Shown here: one piece after another, positions 35,422-44,169 of the stretch | How the letters are laid out: the number at the start of each line of letters is the position of its first letter | Numbering within the stretch: the first letter of the stretch is position 1 | Assembly (NCBI GenBank): GCA_963677935.2 | Contig: CAXXEH010000003.1 | Coordinates: 1,798,001 to 1,862,000, forward strand | From: JAAFHB01 sp963677935 | Lineage (GTDB): Bacteria; Bacteroidota; Bacteroidia; Bacteroidales; Prolixibacteraceae | Length of the DNA: 64,000 nucleotides | Direction of reading: 5' to 3' | Position numbers and translations under genes: made by a program | Notes under the pieces: generated by a model | Told to the model about the DNA's origin: nothing | Databases searched by the model: none | The model's input: only the letters and a program-made list of their open reading frames with translations

Positions 35422-36312
35422 ATGAACGGACGAATTACAACCATACAACGCATGTCGCTGCACGACGGCCCCGGAATACGATCAACCGTGTTTCTGAAAG
35501 GCTGCAATATGCACTGCGGCTGGTGTCACAACCCTGAAACACTTTCAAGGGAACCGGAACTGGAATGGATCAGGCAAAAGTGTATTGGCTGTAATTCGTG
35601 TACTGAAGTTTGCCAAACCGGCGCCTTTTCATTGGTCGACGAAAAGCCCAGCTTTCAGAAAACTTTATGTACTTCCTGCTTCGATTGTGTGGAGGTTTGC
35701 TATGCTGAAGCCATCAACAAAATCGGACGTGAGGTAACGTCTGAAGAGGTTTTTGCCGAAGTGGAACAGGACTTCCCGTTCTTCAAATCATCGGGTGGCG
35801 GAATTACACTTTCAGGAGGCGAGCCGATGCTACAGGATGAATTCACACTTCAAACATTGGCGCTGTTCAAAAAGGCCGGAATCCATACTGCTCTTGACAC
35901 TAACCTGACATTTTCGTGGAAACAGTATGAAAAAGTACTTCCATTCACCGACCTGGTTTTGGCCGACCTGAAAATGATGGATGACACACTTCACCTGAAA
36001 TGGACCGGAAAACACAATTCTACCATTATTGAAAACATTTACAAGCTTGACGCTTCTGGTATCCCTTATTTTATTAGGACTCCGATAGTTCCGGGAATAA
36101 ACGATAATGAAGTGGAAATCTCAGCCATGGCTGCTTTTGTGGCTTCGCTCAAAAATGTGAAGAAATATGAATTACTTCCATTCCACACATTGGCAAGCTG
36201 TAAGTACACGAATCTCGAACTTGAAAATCCGATGGGCAAAACCCAAGATCTTTCCAAAGAGAGGCTGGAATATTTTCAGAAAATATTAAACGATTATAAT
36301 CTTCTAAAATAA
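35422..36312 (+). CDS. Glycyl radical enzyme activase (radical SAM, ferredoxin-type)
   Basis: This 296-residue protein would make the glycyl radical on the enzyme encoded 6 bp downstream, using S-adenosylmethionine and a 4Fe-4S cluster. The radical SAM motif CxxxCxxC is C28-N-M-H-C32-G-W-C35, within KGCNMHCGWCHNP. Two more cluster motifs follow, CIGCNSCTEVC and CTSCFDCVEVC, inserted as in activases other than PflA. SAM-site blocks GGGITLSGGEPMLQ and LDTNLTFSW are present. The closest known roles are activases of dehydratase, decarboxylase and lyase-type glycyl radical enzymes. The protein is oxygen-sensitive by nature, which implies anaerobic expression of this part of the operon. Confidence 0.95.
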   Translation: MNGRITTIQRMSLHDGPGIRSTVFLKGCNMHCGWCHNPETLSREPELEWIRQKCIGCNSCTEVCQTGAFSLVDEKPSFQKTLCTSCFDCVEVCYAEAINKIGREVTSEEVFAEVEQDFPFFKSSGGGITLSGGEPMLQDEFTLQTLALFKKAGIHTALDTNLTFSWKQYEKVLPFTDLVLADLKMMDDTLHLKWTGKHNSTIIENIYKLDASGIPYFIRTPIVPGINDNEVEISAMAAFVASLKNVKKYELLPFHTLASCKYTNLELENPMGKTQDLSKERLEYFQKILNDYNLLK

Positions 36313-36318
36313 CGAAAT

Positions 36319-38475
36319 ATGGAAAATTCATTTATTTACCAATCACGTATCGACCATCTTCGGTCGCGCAAATTTGCCCAGACACGGGAGAAAATTGAAG
36401 AGGAAGGTCTCCTCGATGAAGACGATTATGGTCGTGTACTTCCTCCGAAGAATGCCTGGAAGAGCATTCCCAATCACCCCGATGGATCGTTTTACGGTCT
36501 GGATGGCTGGTCGAAAAACTTTTGCAACATGATGGAAACTCATCCGGTGTATGTTGATCCAAACGATGCATTTGCCGGTCGCTGGGTCTATTTTATGTCG
36601 CGCATGCGGGCCAACAAATGGAACCCCGATTATCCGTTTGATCACCTGAAAGAAAACATAAAAAAATACGATATCATCGCCGGAATTGGCGACGATGCAC
36701 ACTTTGCTCCCGATTATCAACTCGGGCTTTCGCTCGGCTGGCAGGGTATTCTGGATAAAATTGAGCACTTCCGTGAAATAAATAATTCGCCCGAACAAAT
36801 TAAGTTTTACGATGCCCACGAGTTGGCGGTGATAAGCATTCAAGGCTGGATTGAGCGTCACATCGACCTGATTGAACAACAAATTCAGGTAGAAACCGAT
36901 CCGGAGTTAAAAGCCAATCTGGAAGAAATGGCCAGGACCAACCGAAACATCATTTCGGCTCCTCCGCAAACCCTTCGTGAAGCTATCCAGTGGATCATCT
37001 GGTACCATCTGGCCTCACGCACCTACAACCGCGATGGCGCCGGCGGACAAATCGACGAAATGCTGCGACCTTTTTATGAAAAAGATTTAGCTGAAGGCCG
37101 AATCGACCGGGAGAAAGCGGTTTACCTGCTAGCCTGTTTTATGCTGAACGACACCATCTATTGGCAGCTGGGAGGTCCCGATAAAGACGGCGTTGACCAA
37201 ACTTCCGAAATTTCGTTCCTGATTCTGGATGCTGCCGACAAGGCTAATTGTTCGATCAACCTGACCGTCCGCGTACACGAAGGCATGAACCAGGAACTGT
37301 TCGAGAAATCGTTGTATTACCTCATCAAGAATAAAAATGCCTGGCCTCGCTATTCTGGCGACAAAGCGCTGGTTGAGGGTTTCATGAAAAACGGATTCGA
37401 TGCTCCATTGGCTCGTCAGCGGATTGCGGTAGGATGTAACTGGATGTCGCTTCCGGGGCTTGAATACACCATGAACGACCTGGTAAAAGTAAATATGGCC
37501 AAGGTTTTTGAAGTGGCTTATCAGGAAATGATGCAGGATAAATCCGCGGAACCTTCAACAGAAAGACTCTGGAACCTATACACGCCACATTTAGCAAAAG
37601 CAGTGCGGACAGCTGCCGATGGTATCAGGCACCAACTGAAATACCAAAAATACAACGAACCGGAATTGATCCTGAATTTACTTAGTCATGGGCCGCTTGA
37701 AAAGGGACTCGATGTTAGCGACGGCGGCGCTGAATATTACAACCTGGCTATTGATGGTGCAGGACTAGCCATTGTGGCCGATTCGTTTGCCGCCCTACAG
37801 CTACGGATTGAAAAAGAAAAGAAAACAAGCTGGGAAGAAGTGACTTACCATCTGGATAGCAATTTTGAAGGATTGGAAGGTAAAAAAATCAGGCTTTTAC
37901 TGAAAAACAGTCCGCGATACGGACAGGGAAATTCTCTGGGTGATGAATGGGCCAGGAAAATCGGTGAAGAATTTACACAAATTGTTCGTTGTGAATCGAA
38001 CAGTGAGCTGAAACATACGTTTATCCCCGGATTTTTCAGTTGGGCTAACACCATTGGTTTTGGACAACATGTAGCTGCTACACCCAATGGACGCAAAAGC
38101 CACACACCTATTTCGCATGGAGCGAATCCTTGTCCCGGCTTTACGAAAGACGCGGCATCATTGGCTTTGGCCTGTGCCGTTGCCGACATACAGCCCGGAT
38201 TCGGAAACACCGCCCCGATGCAGTGGGAACTCGATCCGACACTGGCAACACAAGATCATGCAAAATTGATTGGCTCCATCATAAAAACACATTTCGAAAT
38301 GGGCGGAACGCTCATCAATGTAAATATCATGGACAAAAATCAGATTCTGGATGCTCATAAAGATCCGGCTAAATATCCCGAGCTGGTTGTCCGTGTCACC
38401 GGATTCACCGCCTATTTCTCGATGCTCACTCCCGAATTCCGTCAACTGGTTGTTGACCGTATTCTGGAAAGCTAA
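36319..38475 (+). CDS. Glycyl radical enzyme of unassigned chemistry
   Basis: This 718-residue cytoplasmic protein has a PFL-like domain, which includes NRDGAGGQIDEMLRPFYEKDL, and a C-terminal glycine radical domain with RVTGFTAYF (G695). The standard motif is RVxGYxxxF, so Tyr is replaced by Phe. The thiyl Cys is most likely C373 in IAVGCNWMSLPGLEY. The known eliminases (diol dehydratase, CutC, HypD) have C-x-E here, while this protein has C-N-W and no Glu. It also lacks the PFL Cys-Cys pair. It is shorter than most family members (about 780-850). The activase is directly upstream and a sugar porter follows, so a sugar or sugar-derived substrate is likely. No subfamily is assigned. Confidence 0.9.
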   Translation: MENSFIYQSRIDHLRSRKFAQTREKIEEEGLLDEDDYGRVLPPKNAWKSIPNHPDGSFYGLDGWSKNFCNMMETHPVYVDPNDAFAGRWVYFMSRMRANKWNPDYPFDHLKENIKKYDIIAGIGDDAHFAPDYQLGLSLGWQGILDKIEHFREINNSPEQIKFYDAHELAVISIQGWIERHIDLIEQQIQVETDPELKANLEEMARTNRNIISAPPQTLREAIQWIIWYHLASRTYNRDGAGGQIDEMLRPFYEKDLAEGRIDREKAVYLLACFMLNDTIYWQLGGPDKDGVDQTSEISFLILDAADKANCSINLTVRVHEGMNQELFEKSLYYLIKNKNAWPRYSGDKALVEGFMKNGFDAPLARQRIAVGCNWMSLPGLEYTMNDLVKVNMAKVFEVAYQEMMQDKSAEPSTERLWNLYTPHLAKAVRTAADGIRHQLKYQKYNEPELILNLLSHGPLEKGLDVSDGGAEYYNLAIDGAGLAIVADSFAALQLRIEKEKKTSWEEVTYHLDSNFEGLEGKKIRLLLKNSPRYGQGNSLGDEWARKIGEEFTQIVRCESNSELKHTFIPGFFSWANTIGFGQHVAATPNGRKSHTPISHGANPCPGFTKDAASLALACAVADIQPGFGNTAPMQWELDPTLATQDHAKLIGSIIKTHFEMGGTLINVNIMDKNQILDAHKDPAKYPELVVRVTGFTAYFSMLTPEFRQLVVDRILES

Positions 38476-38477
38476 AC

Positions 38478-38521
38478 TAGCTACTGGCGACCAGCTGCTA
38501 GTAGCTAGTTACCAGTAGCTA
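38478..38521 (+). repeat. Intergenic inverted repeat after the glycyl radical enzyme gene
   Basis: TAGCTACTGG (38478-38487) and CCAGTAGCTA (38512-38521) form a perfect 10-bp inverted repeat. The spacer contains further partial copies (GCTAGTAGCTAG). The dense TAGCTA/CTAG pattern looks like a dispersed intergenic repeat unit. It could also fold as a hairpin that protects or attenuates the mRNA between the enzyme and the transporter. Confidence 0.6.
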
Positions 38522-38550
38522 AATTCAAAATCAATAATTTAAAACTACCA

Positions 38551-39960
38551 ATGAATCAATCAAGTCGACAAAAAAGTAATTCCTATTTAATCTTCATTGC
38601 GCTAACCGCGGCTTTTGGTGGTTTCCTGTTTGGCTACGACACCGCCGTTATTTCAGGAACCATCAGTCTGGTTAAACAGCAATTTGCCTTATCAACACTC
38701 ATGGAAGGCTGGTTCGTGAGTTCAGCACTGGTAGGATGTATTCTCGGGGTAATGATGGCCGGCGAAATGGCCGACCGTTTCGGGCGTAAAGCTTCGCTTA
38801 TCGCTGCCGGGTTATTGTTTTGTATCTCCGCTTTCGGCTGCGCCTTGTCCGGTTCGCATACCGAGCTGATCCTTTTCAGGCTGGTCGGCGGACTGGGAAT
38901 AGGAATTGCTTCCATGCTTTCGCCACTTTACATTTCCGAAGTATCACCGGCAAAAATACGTGGGCGAATGGTTGCTTTGTATCAATTGGCTATCTGCATG
39001 GGCATTGTAGCTGCTTATTTTGCCAACGCCTGGCTGATGAAAATGAGTAGCAATCCAACGCTGTTTTCCGATGGCGGAGTGTTAAACAAAATCTTTGTTT
39101 CAGAAGTGTGGCGATCCATGTTTGGGGCTTCGGCAATTCCGGCCATATTCTTTTTTCTGGCTATGTTTTTTGTTCCTGAAAGTCCGCGTTGGTTTGCTGC
39201 AAAAGGAAAAGACGCAAAGGCGAATCTTGTTTTGACAAAAATCAATGGTTCGGTAATTGCCGGCCAAGAGCTTCAATCCATAAAACTGGCTCTTGGAAAA
39301 GAAGAAAAAGGTTCGTGGAAAGTATTGTTTCACCCCGGAATCCGGATGGCCATGTTTGCCGGAATTGTGCTGGCTTTGCTGTCGCAGTTTACCGGAATCA
39401 ATGCCATCATTTACTACGGTCCGCGTATCATGGAAGAAGCCGGATTGAAACTGGGCGACGCGTTGGGTGGTCAGGTTATCATTGGCATCGTTAATGCACT
39501 TGCAACTGTTTTCGCGATCTGGAAAATCGATCATTATGGGCGCAAGAAACTCCTGAATATTGGCGTTGCCGGGATGTTCTTCTCCCTGCTGGCAGTGGGT
39601 ATACTGTTTTTACTGAAACAAACCGATGGCATTCTGTTGATTACCTTTATCACTAGCTTCATTATCTTTTTCGAGGTAGGTTTTGGCCCGGTCATCTGGG
39701 TGTTGTTGTCCGAAATTTATCCCACAAATGTTCGTGGTCGTGCCATGTCGCTTGCTACGTTGATGTTATGGGTGGGTACAGCCATTATTGGCCAGGTAGT
39801 TCCCTGGATGCTCGAAACACTTTCACCCGGAATAACTTTCATCGTGTTTGCCATTTGTTGTATTCCGGTTTCATTTGTGCTGAGATTAATTCCTGAAACC
39901 AAAGGAATGTCGCTTGAAGATATTGAAATGGAGTGGCAAATCCATAAAGTTGAAATATAA
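38551..39960 (+). CDS. MFS sugar porter (XylE/GLUT-like family)
   Basis: This 469-residue protein has twelve membrane segments and the sugar porter signatures. FGGFLFGYDTAVISG is in helix 1, GEMADRFGRKASLI in the first inner loop, and FFVPESPRWFAAKGK ends the first half. The QFTGINAIIYYGP block, DHYGRKKLLNIG and a final LIPETKGMSLEDIE are also present. Members import hexoses, pentoses or inositol with protons. It begins 75 bp after the glycyl radical enzyme gene, across a repeat element, and 3 bp before a GH78 gene. It is the second MFS importer of the island, from a different subfamily than the FucP-like one, so at least two different sugars probably enter the cell. Confidence 0.93.
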   Translation: MNQSSRQKSNSYLIFIALTAAFGGFLFGYDTAVISGTISLVKQQFALSTLMEGWFVSSALVGCILGVMMAGEMADRFGRKASLIAAGLLFCISAFGCALSGSHTELILFRLVGGLGIGIASMLSPLYISEVSPAKIRGRMVALYQLAICMGIVAAYFANAWLMKMSSNPTLFSDGGVLNKIFVSEVWRSMFGASAIPAIFFFLAMFFVPESPRWFAAKGKDAKANLVLTKINGSVIAGQELQSIKLALGKEEKGSWKVLFHPGIRMAMFAGIVLALLSQFTGINAIIYYGPRIMEEAGLKLGDALGGQVIIGIVNALATVFAIWKIDHYGRKKLLNIGVAGMFFSLLAVGILFLLKQTDGILLITFITSFIIFFEVGFGPVIWVLLSEIYPTNVRGRAMSLATLMLWVGTAIIGQVVPWMLETLSPGITFIVFAICCIPVSFVLRLIPETKGMSLEDIEMEWQIHKVEI

Positions 39961-39963
39961 AAC

Positions 39964-42399
39964 ATGAAAATCAATAAAATCCGGTTTTTAGGTCTTTCCA
40001 TTTTTTCAGGCTGCCTCTTCTTTATGTCCGGAATGGCAAACGCACAAACTGGTTTAGGCTGTAACCTCAAAACTTCCATCTCGCCTCCATCTTCATTGCT
40101 TGATGGCAAAAACCCAAAGGCCAACTGGATATGGGACTCAGGAGAAGACAACCCAAAAAATTATTACCTGTTGATCCGAAAAACCATCGACCTGAAGCAG
40201 GTTCCTTCTGATGCCAAAGCGTTCATCTCGGCCTATTCGTATGCCGATGTGTACATCAACGGCAGGCTGGTCGAGCGTTGCCCGACAAACTGCGACCCTG
40301 AATACCAGGTTTACGAGCAATACGATTTATCGGGCTATTTTCATTCGGGAGAAAATACAATCTCGGCACTGGTTTACAACTTTGGGATCGGGATGCATCA
40401 CCGCATCAATGCCCGCGGAGGCTTTTTCTTTCAGGGGGAACTGACTTTTGAAAATAACCATGTTCAGTTAATCACCAGCGATCAAACGTGGAAAGTGGCT
40501 AAAGCCGATGCCTGGGATAACGATTCGGAGTTGCGCACGGGTTCGGCTGAACGAAGACCCAACCTGATTGGCTTTCTCGAAAAGTTTGATGCCCGTAAAA
40601 TGCCCGTAAACTGGAAAGAAACAGGGTTCGACGATTCGAAATGGCAAACCGCCAAAACATTGGGCATTCCACCCATTGCACCATGGAACAGTATTGTGGA
40701 AGTCAAAAGGCCACCGCTTTTCCGCGAAACGGTTTATCCGGTTAAACATTGGTTTGCAGGCGATAAAATTGTTTACGACTTCGGAAAGGAAATTAGTGGA
40801 ACACCGAATGTTGTACTCTTTTCGAAATATGGTGGAGCGCGTTTTGAAATGGGAACATCGGAACGCATTTTGCCCGACAGCACTATTATGTACAAAAAAC
40901 GGGTCAATTACACCGATTACTACATCAGCAAAAAAGGACTGCAGAGCTGGAGCCCATTGACCTGGCGTGGATTTCGTTACCTCAGCCTTTCGGCCAGCGA
41001 CAGCCTAATTTTTAAAAGTATTTCTGCGGTTAGCCGGCATTACAACTATGCTAACGAAGGAAGCTTTGAGTGTTCCGACCCGCTGCTGAACCGAATTTTT
41101 GAAACCGGAACGTTCACGCTGAAACTTTGTGCGCAAGACACTTATATGGATACTCCGTGGCGCGAACAAACCCAGTATATTGCCGGAGACAGCCGTTTCC
41201 TACAAAAATACGCCTATTATCCTTTTGGCCTTAGTTCCGAGTTTTTGATGCGCTACAACATCCTTTCAGGAATATGGTCGCAGCGCTGGAGCCTCGAAGG
41301 AGCCATCCGTTCGCGCTACCCAACCGACTGGCTGCTTGGCAAAAACACTTCGGCTTACCTGGTCGATTATGAGCTGGAATATGTAATCATGTTGGGCGAA
41401 TATTACCAGTATTTTGGCAAGGCCGATCTGTTGCGCCAGATTTACCCGAACCTGAAAAAGCTGATGGGCTATCTGGAAACCCTGGTTGGAAAAGAACATG
41501 GTTTGCTCGCGAAAGTTCCGGGATGGATTGTGCTCGACCACCCCGACACCTACCCGTTGGATCAGAAAGACGAAATAACCGGGTTGAATTGCTTGTACTA
41601 CGGGGCATTAAATCAGGCGGCGATGATTGCCGGAACATTAAACGGCGACCAGCAACAAGCTGCCGACTGGACTAAAAAAGCCGAAGAACTGAAAGGAAAC
41701 ATAAAAAAATGGCTTTGGTCGCCCGAAAAGAAACAATACCTCGATAGCTACGGAAGTGAAAAATGTAGCCAGCAGACGCAGGTTTATGCCATGCTTTACG
41801 GCTTGGTTGGCGAGTCGGAGAAAGAAAACCTAATTGAAAAAGTGGCCGCCGCAAACAGAAGCAGCGAACAATCATTTTCTTATTACCTGTTGTATTCAAT
41901 GTTCGATGCAAAACCACAATGGTCGCTCGACTACATCCGGAAATACTGGTGCGAACAAATGAAATTACCGTTGTTTAATGGCGCATGGCACGAAGCCTGG
42001 GAAATCGAAAAATGGCCCAACGACATTGCCACCACCTCGCACGCCTGGTGTTCGGGGCCAACAGCACTGCTTCCCCAGAAAGTTTTAGGCGTTGAACCTG
42101 TCTCTGCCGGATGGAAAACCTTCTCGGTTAAACCCAATCCCTGCGACCTGAAATGGGCCAAAGGAATTGTGCCTACATCGTTTGGAGCCATCAGCGTTGA
42201 TTGGAAAGTGGACGGAAAAGGCACATTCAGTCTGTATGTACTGGTTCCTGAAAATACCTCCGCAGCAATTGCTGTTCCAACAACCAATCCTCTGAAAGTT
42301 AGTGTTAACGGGGAGCCAATCTGCAATTTCCGCAGTGAAAACGGGAAAATTATTTTTCAGGCTCTTCCGGGAGAATATGAAATCAAATCAATTAAATAG
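39964..42399 (+). CDS. Exported GH78-like alpha-L-rhamnosidase, copy B
   Basis: This 811-residue protein is a paralogue of the protein at 23871. It has a signal peptide (ending near ANAQ), a jelly-roll (ADVYINGRLVERCPTNCDPEY), and an alpha/alpha-barrel with DTPWREQTQYIAGDSR (Glu near 401). HPDTYPLDQKDEITGLN and the late block TSHAWCSGPTALLPQ follow. The DTPWRE block has the usual spacing, unlike copy A, which lacks one residue there. Removal of terminal alpha-L-rhamnose in the periplasm is the expected role. It is followed 6 bp later by the GH28 gene, which suggests joint action on a rhamnose- and galacturonate-containing chain. Confidence 0.87.
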   Translation: MKINKIRFLGLSIFSGCLFFMSGMANAQTGLGCNLKTSISPPSSLLDGKNPKANWIWDSGEDNPKNYYLLIRKTIDLKQVPSDAKAFISAYSYADVYINGRLVERCPTNCDPEYQVYEQYDLSGYFHSGENTISALVYNFGIGMHHRINARGGFFFQGELTFENNHVQLITSDQTWKVAKADAWDNDSELRTGSAERRPNLIGFLEKFDARKMPVNWKETGFDDSKWQTAKTLGIPPIAPWNSIVEVKRPPLFRETVYPVKHWFAGDKIVYDFGKEISGTPNVVLFSKYGGARFEMGTSERILPDSTIMYKKRVNYTDYYISKKGLQSWSPLTWRGFRYLSLSASDSLIFKSISAVSRHYNYANEGSFECSDPLLNRIFETGTFTLKLCAQDTYMDTPWREQTQYIAGDSRFLQKYAYYPFGLSSEFLMRYNILSGIWSQRWSLEGAIRSRYPTDWLLGKNTSAYLVDYELEYVIMLGEYYQYFGKADLLRQIYPNLKKLMGYLETLVGKEHGLLAKVPGWIVLDHPDTYPLDQKDEITGLNCLYYGALNQAAMIAGTLNGDQQQAADWTKKAEELKGNIKKWLWSPEKKQYLDSYGSEKCSQQTQVYAMLYGLVGESEKENLIEKVAAANRSSEQSFSYYLLYSMFDAKPQWSLDYIRKYWCEQMKLPLFNGAWHEAWEIEKWPNDIATTSHAWCSGPTALLPQKVLGVEPVSAGWKTFSVKPNPCDLKWAKGIVPTSFGAISVDWKVDGKGTFSLYVLVPENTSAAIAVPTTNPLKVSVNGEPICNFRSENGKIIFQALPGEYEIKSIK

Positions 42400-42405
42400 G
42401 AATAA

Positions 42406-44037
42406 ATGAACATGAAGAAATTACTATTAGTTGCCTTTGCTGCCTTCGCACTGTGCAGCGTTACACAGTCCAAAGATTACCTGATAACTTCTTATGGAGC
42501 CAAGGCTGACGGAAAAACCAACAATGGCCCGTTCATTCAAAAGGCAATTGATGAAGCTTCGGCCAATGGCGGCGGAAAAATTATTATTCCGCCCGGAAAC
42601 TTTGCATCCGGAGTTTTGATTCTAAAATCAGGAGTAAACCTACACCTTGATTTGGGCGCCTGTTTGCTGGGAAGTGTCACCCGCACCGACTATGATAACC
42701 CGATTGCCATGGCCTTTCTGGTGGCCAAAGACCAGAAAAACATCTCCATCACTGGCGAGGGTGTAATTGATGGCCAGGCAGGTGAGCTGATGCTCGATGT
42801 TTTCAGGATGCTGCATGCCGGAACCCTTATCGACAAAGGAGGCTGGAGTGTCCGTCCATCCGAAGGTGTCCGTCCCATGTTGGTTCAGATCAGAGATTGC
42901 GATCAGGTAAACATTTCAGGAGTAACCATGAAAGATGCCGCCAGTTGGGTACAGGATTACTTCAATTGCACCAACCTGACCATCGACGGAATCAAAGTGC
43001 AAAGTACCTCATACTGGAACAACGACGGAATCGATATTTCGGATTGCAAGGATGTAAAAGTGATCAATTGTTTTGTGAACGCGGCTGACGACGGAATTTG
43101 CCTGAAATCGGAAGACCCGAAAAGTCGCTGCGAAAATGTGTATGTAGCCAATTGCACCATCCGGTCGAGTGCCAGCGCATTCAAAATGGGAACCGCCTCG
43201 TACGGCGGCTTCAAAAATATTAAAGTCGAGAACCTTACAATTTTCGACACGTTCCGTTCGGCCATTGCCATTGAAACGGTTGACGGAGGACATATTGAAA
43301 ACATCAACATTCAACACATCAAAGCTACCAATACTGGAAATGCTATTTTTATTCGCCTCGGACACCGCAACAAAAAAGCGGAAGCCGGTTCGATAAAAGG
43401 CATTTATATTGCTGATGTTAAAGCTGAAATACCGCTGCACAAACCCGATCAGGGCTACCCGCTCGAAGGTCCTCCTGATGTAAATAGTCCCGACAAAGAG
43501 AAAATGCCAGCCCGTCGCTCCGGATATCCGTTCTTCGGTCACCCCTGGTTACCGTTTAACCTGTTGCCTTCGTCAATCGTTGGGATTCCCGGACATGCGA
43601 TTCAGGATGTAACCCTCGAAAACATTGAGATTACTTACGCCGGGGGCGCCAGTAAAGAGATTGCATACATTGCTCCGGAAGCCATCACTACTGTTCCTGA
43701 ATGTGAGCCAGATTATCCTGAATTTTCGATGTTTGAAGAACTTCCGGCCTGGGGATTTTATGTACGTCATGCTGAAGGAATACAGATGAAAAATGTGAAG
43801 ATTAGTTACAAAGACGACGACTTCCGTCCGGCAATGGTTTTCGACGATGTTAAAGGTGTCAGCCTGAATTCGGTAGAAATACCGACAGCTAAAGAAATGC
43901 CGGTTGTGTTGCTGAATAATGTTTCAGGAGAAAAATTCGAAGGAATTAAAATACCTGTTGATCAGGCAAAAGGAATCCGGAAAATGAATAAATCTTTCCC
44001 TATTCTCATCCCTTCCAAAAACAATAAAACCCGCTGA
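42406..44037 (+). CDS. Exported GH28 polygalacturonase-like enzyme
   Basis: This 543-residue protein has a signal peptide and a right-handed beta-helix. The N-terminal block ITSYGAKADGKTNNGPFIQKA is the typical start of exo-type GH28 proteins. Catalytic-region blocks are WNNDGIDISDC (first Asp), NAADDGICLKS (Asp pair), SSASAFKMGTASYGG (in place of GHG) and AIFIRLGHRNK (in place of RIK). The family hydrolyses alpha-linked galacturonate, including rhamnogalacturonan variants. The substitutions in the third and fourth blocks point to a non-standard substrate. This is the last gene of the island. The stop codon lies inside the stem of a bidirectional terminator. Confidence 0.87.
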   Translation: MNMKKLLLVAFAAFALCSVTQSKDYLITSYGAKADGKTNNGPFIQKAIDEASANGGGKIIIPPGNFASGVLILKSGVNLHLDLGACLLGSVTRTDYDNPIAMAFLVAKDQKNISITGEGVIDGQAGELMLDVFRMLHAGTLIDKGGWSVRPSEGVRPMLVQIRDCDQVNISGVTMKDAASWVQDYFNCTNLTIDGIKVQSTSYWNNDGIDISDCKDVKVINCFVNAADDGICLKSEDPKSRCENVYVANCTIRSSASAFKMGTASYGGFKNIKVENLTIFDTFRSAIAIETVDGGHIENINIQHIKATNTGNAIFIRLGHRNKKAEAGSIKGIYIADVKAEIPLHKPDQGYPLEGPPDVNSPDKEKMPARRSGYPFFGHPWLPFNLLPSSIVGIPGHAIQDVTLENIEITYAGGASKEIAYIAPEAITTVPECEPDYPEFSMFEELPAWGFYVRHAEGIQMKNVKISYKDDDFRPAMVFDDVKGVSLNSVEIPTAKEMPVVLLNNVSGEKFEGIKIPVDQAKGIRKMNKSFPILIPSKNNKTR

Positions 44038-44055
44038 ATATCAGCGGGTTTTATT
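44023..44055. terminator. Bidirectional terminator closing the island and tRNA-Leu
   Basis: A perfect 15-bp stem (AATAAAACCCGCTGA / TCAGCGGGTTTTATT) with a 3-nt loop, flanked by A- and T-rich ends, serves the plus-strand GH28 gene and the minus-strand tRNA-Leu. It overlaps the GH28 stop codon. Confidence 0.85.
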
Positions 44056-44058
44056 TAG

Positions 44059-44142
44059 TGCCCAGAACAAGACTCGAACTTGCACACCGTAACCGGAACC
44101 AGCCCCTCAAGCTGGCGTGTCTACCAATTTCACCATCTGGGC
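44059..44142 (-). tRNA. tRNA-Leu (anticodon GAG)
   Basis: Reading the minus strand, the acceptor stem GCCCAGA pairs with TCTGGGC, with discriminator A. The D arm is GGTGAAATTGGTAGACACG. The anticodon stem CCAGC/GCTGG encloses the loop TTGAGGG. There is a long variable arm as expected for a class II tRNA, and the T loop is TTCGAGT. CCA is not encoded. A -7 promoter element sits 20 bp upstream on the same strand. Confidence 0.93.
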
Positions 44143-44161
44143 AGTGTGCTTTTAGCGGTTG

Positions 44162-44169
44162 CAAATATA
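44162..44169 (-). promoter_or_regulatory. -7 promoter element for tRNA-Leu
   Basis: On the minus strand this reads TATATTTG, an exact match to TAnnTTTG, 20 bp before the tRNA 5' end. Confidence 0.5.

Noticed and set aside
36319..38475. Pyruvate formate-lyase or a microcompartment diol dehydratase for rhamnose use
   Set aside because: There is no Cys-Cys pair, no C-x-E motif, no shell proteins, and no aldolase, lactaldehyde reductase or rhamnose isomerase gene nearby.
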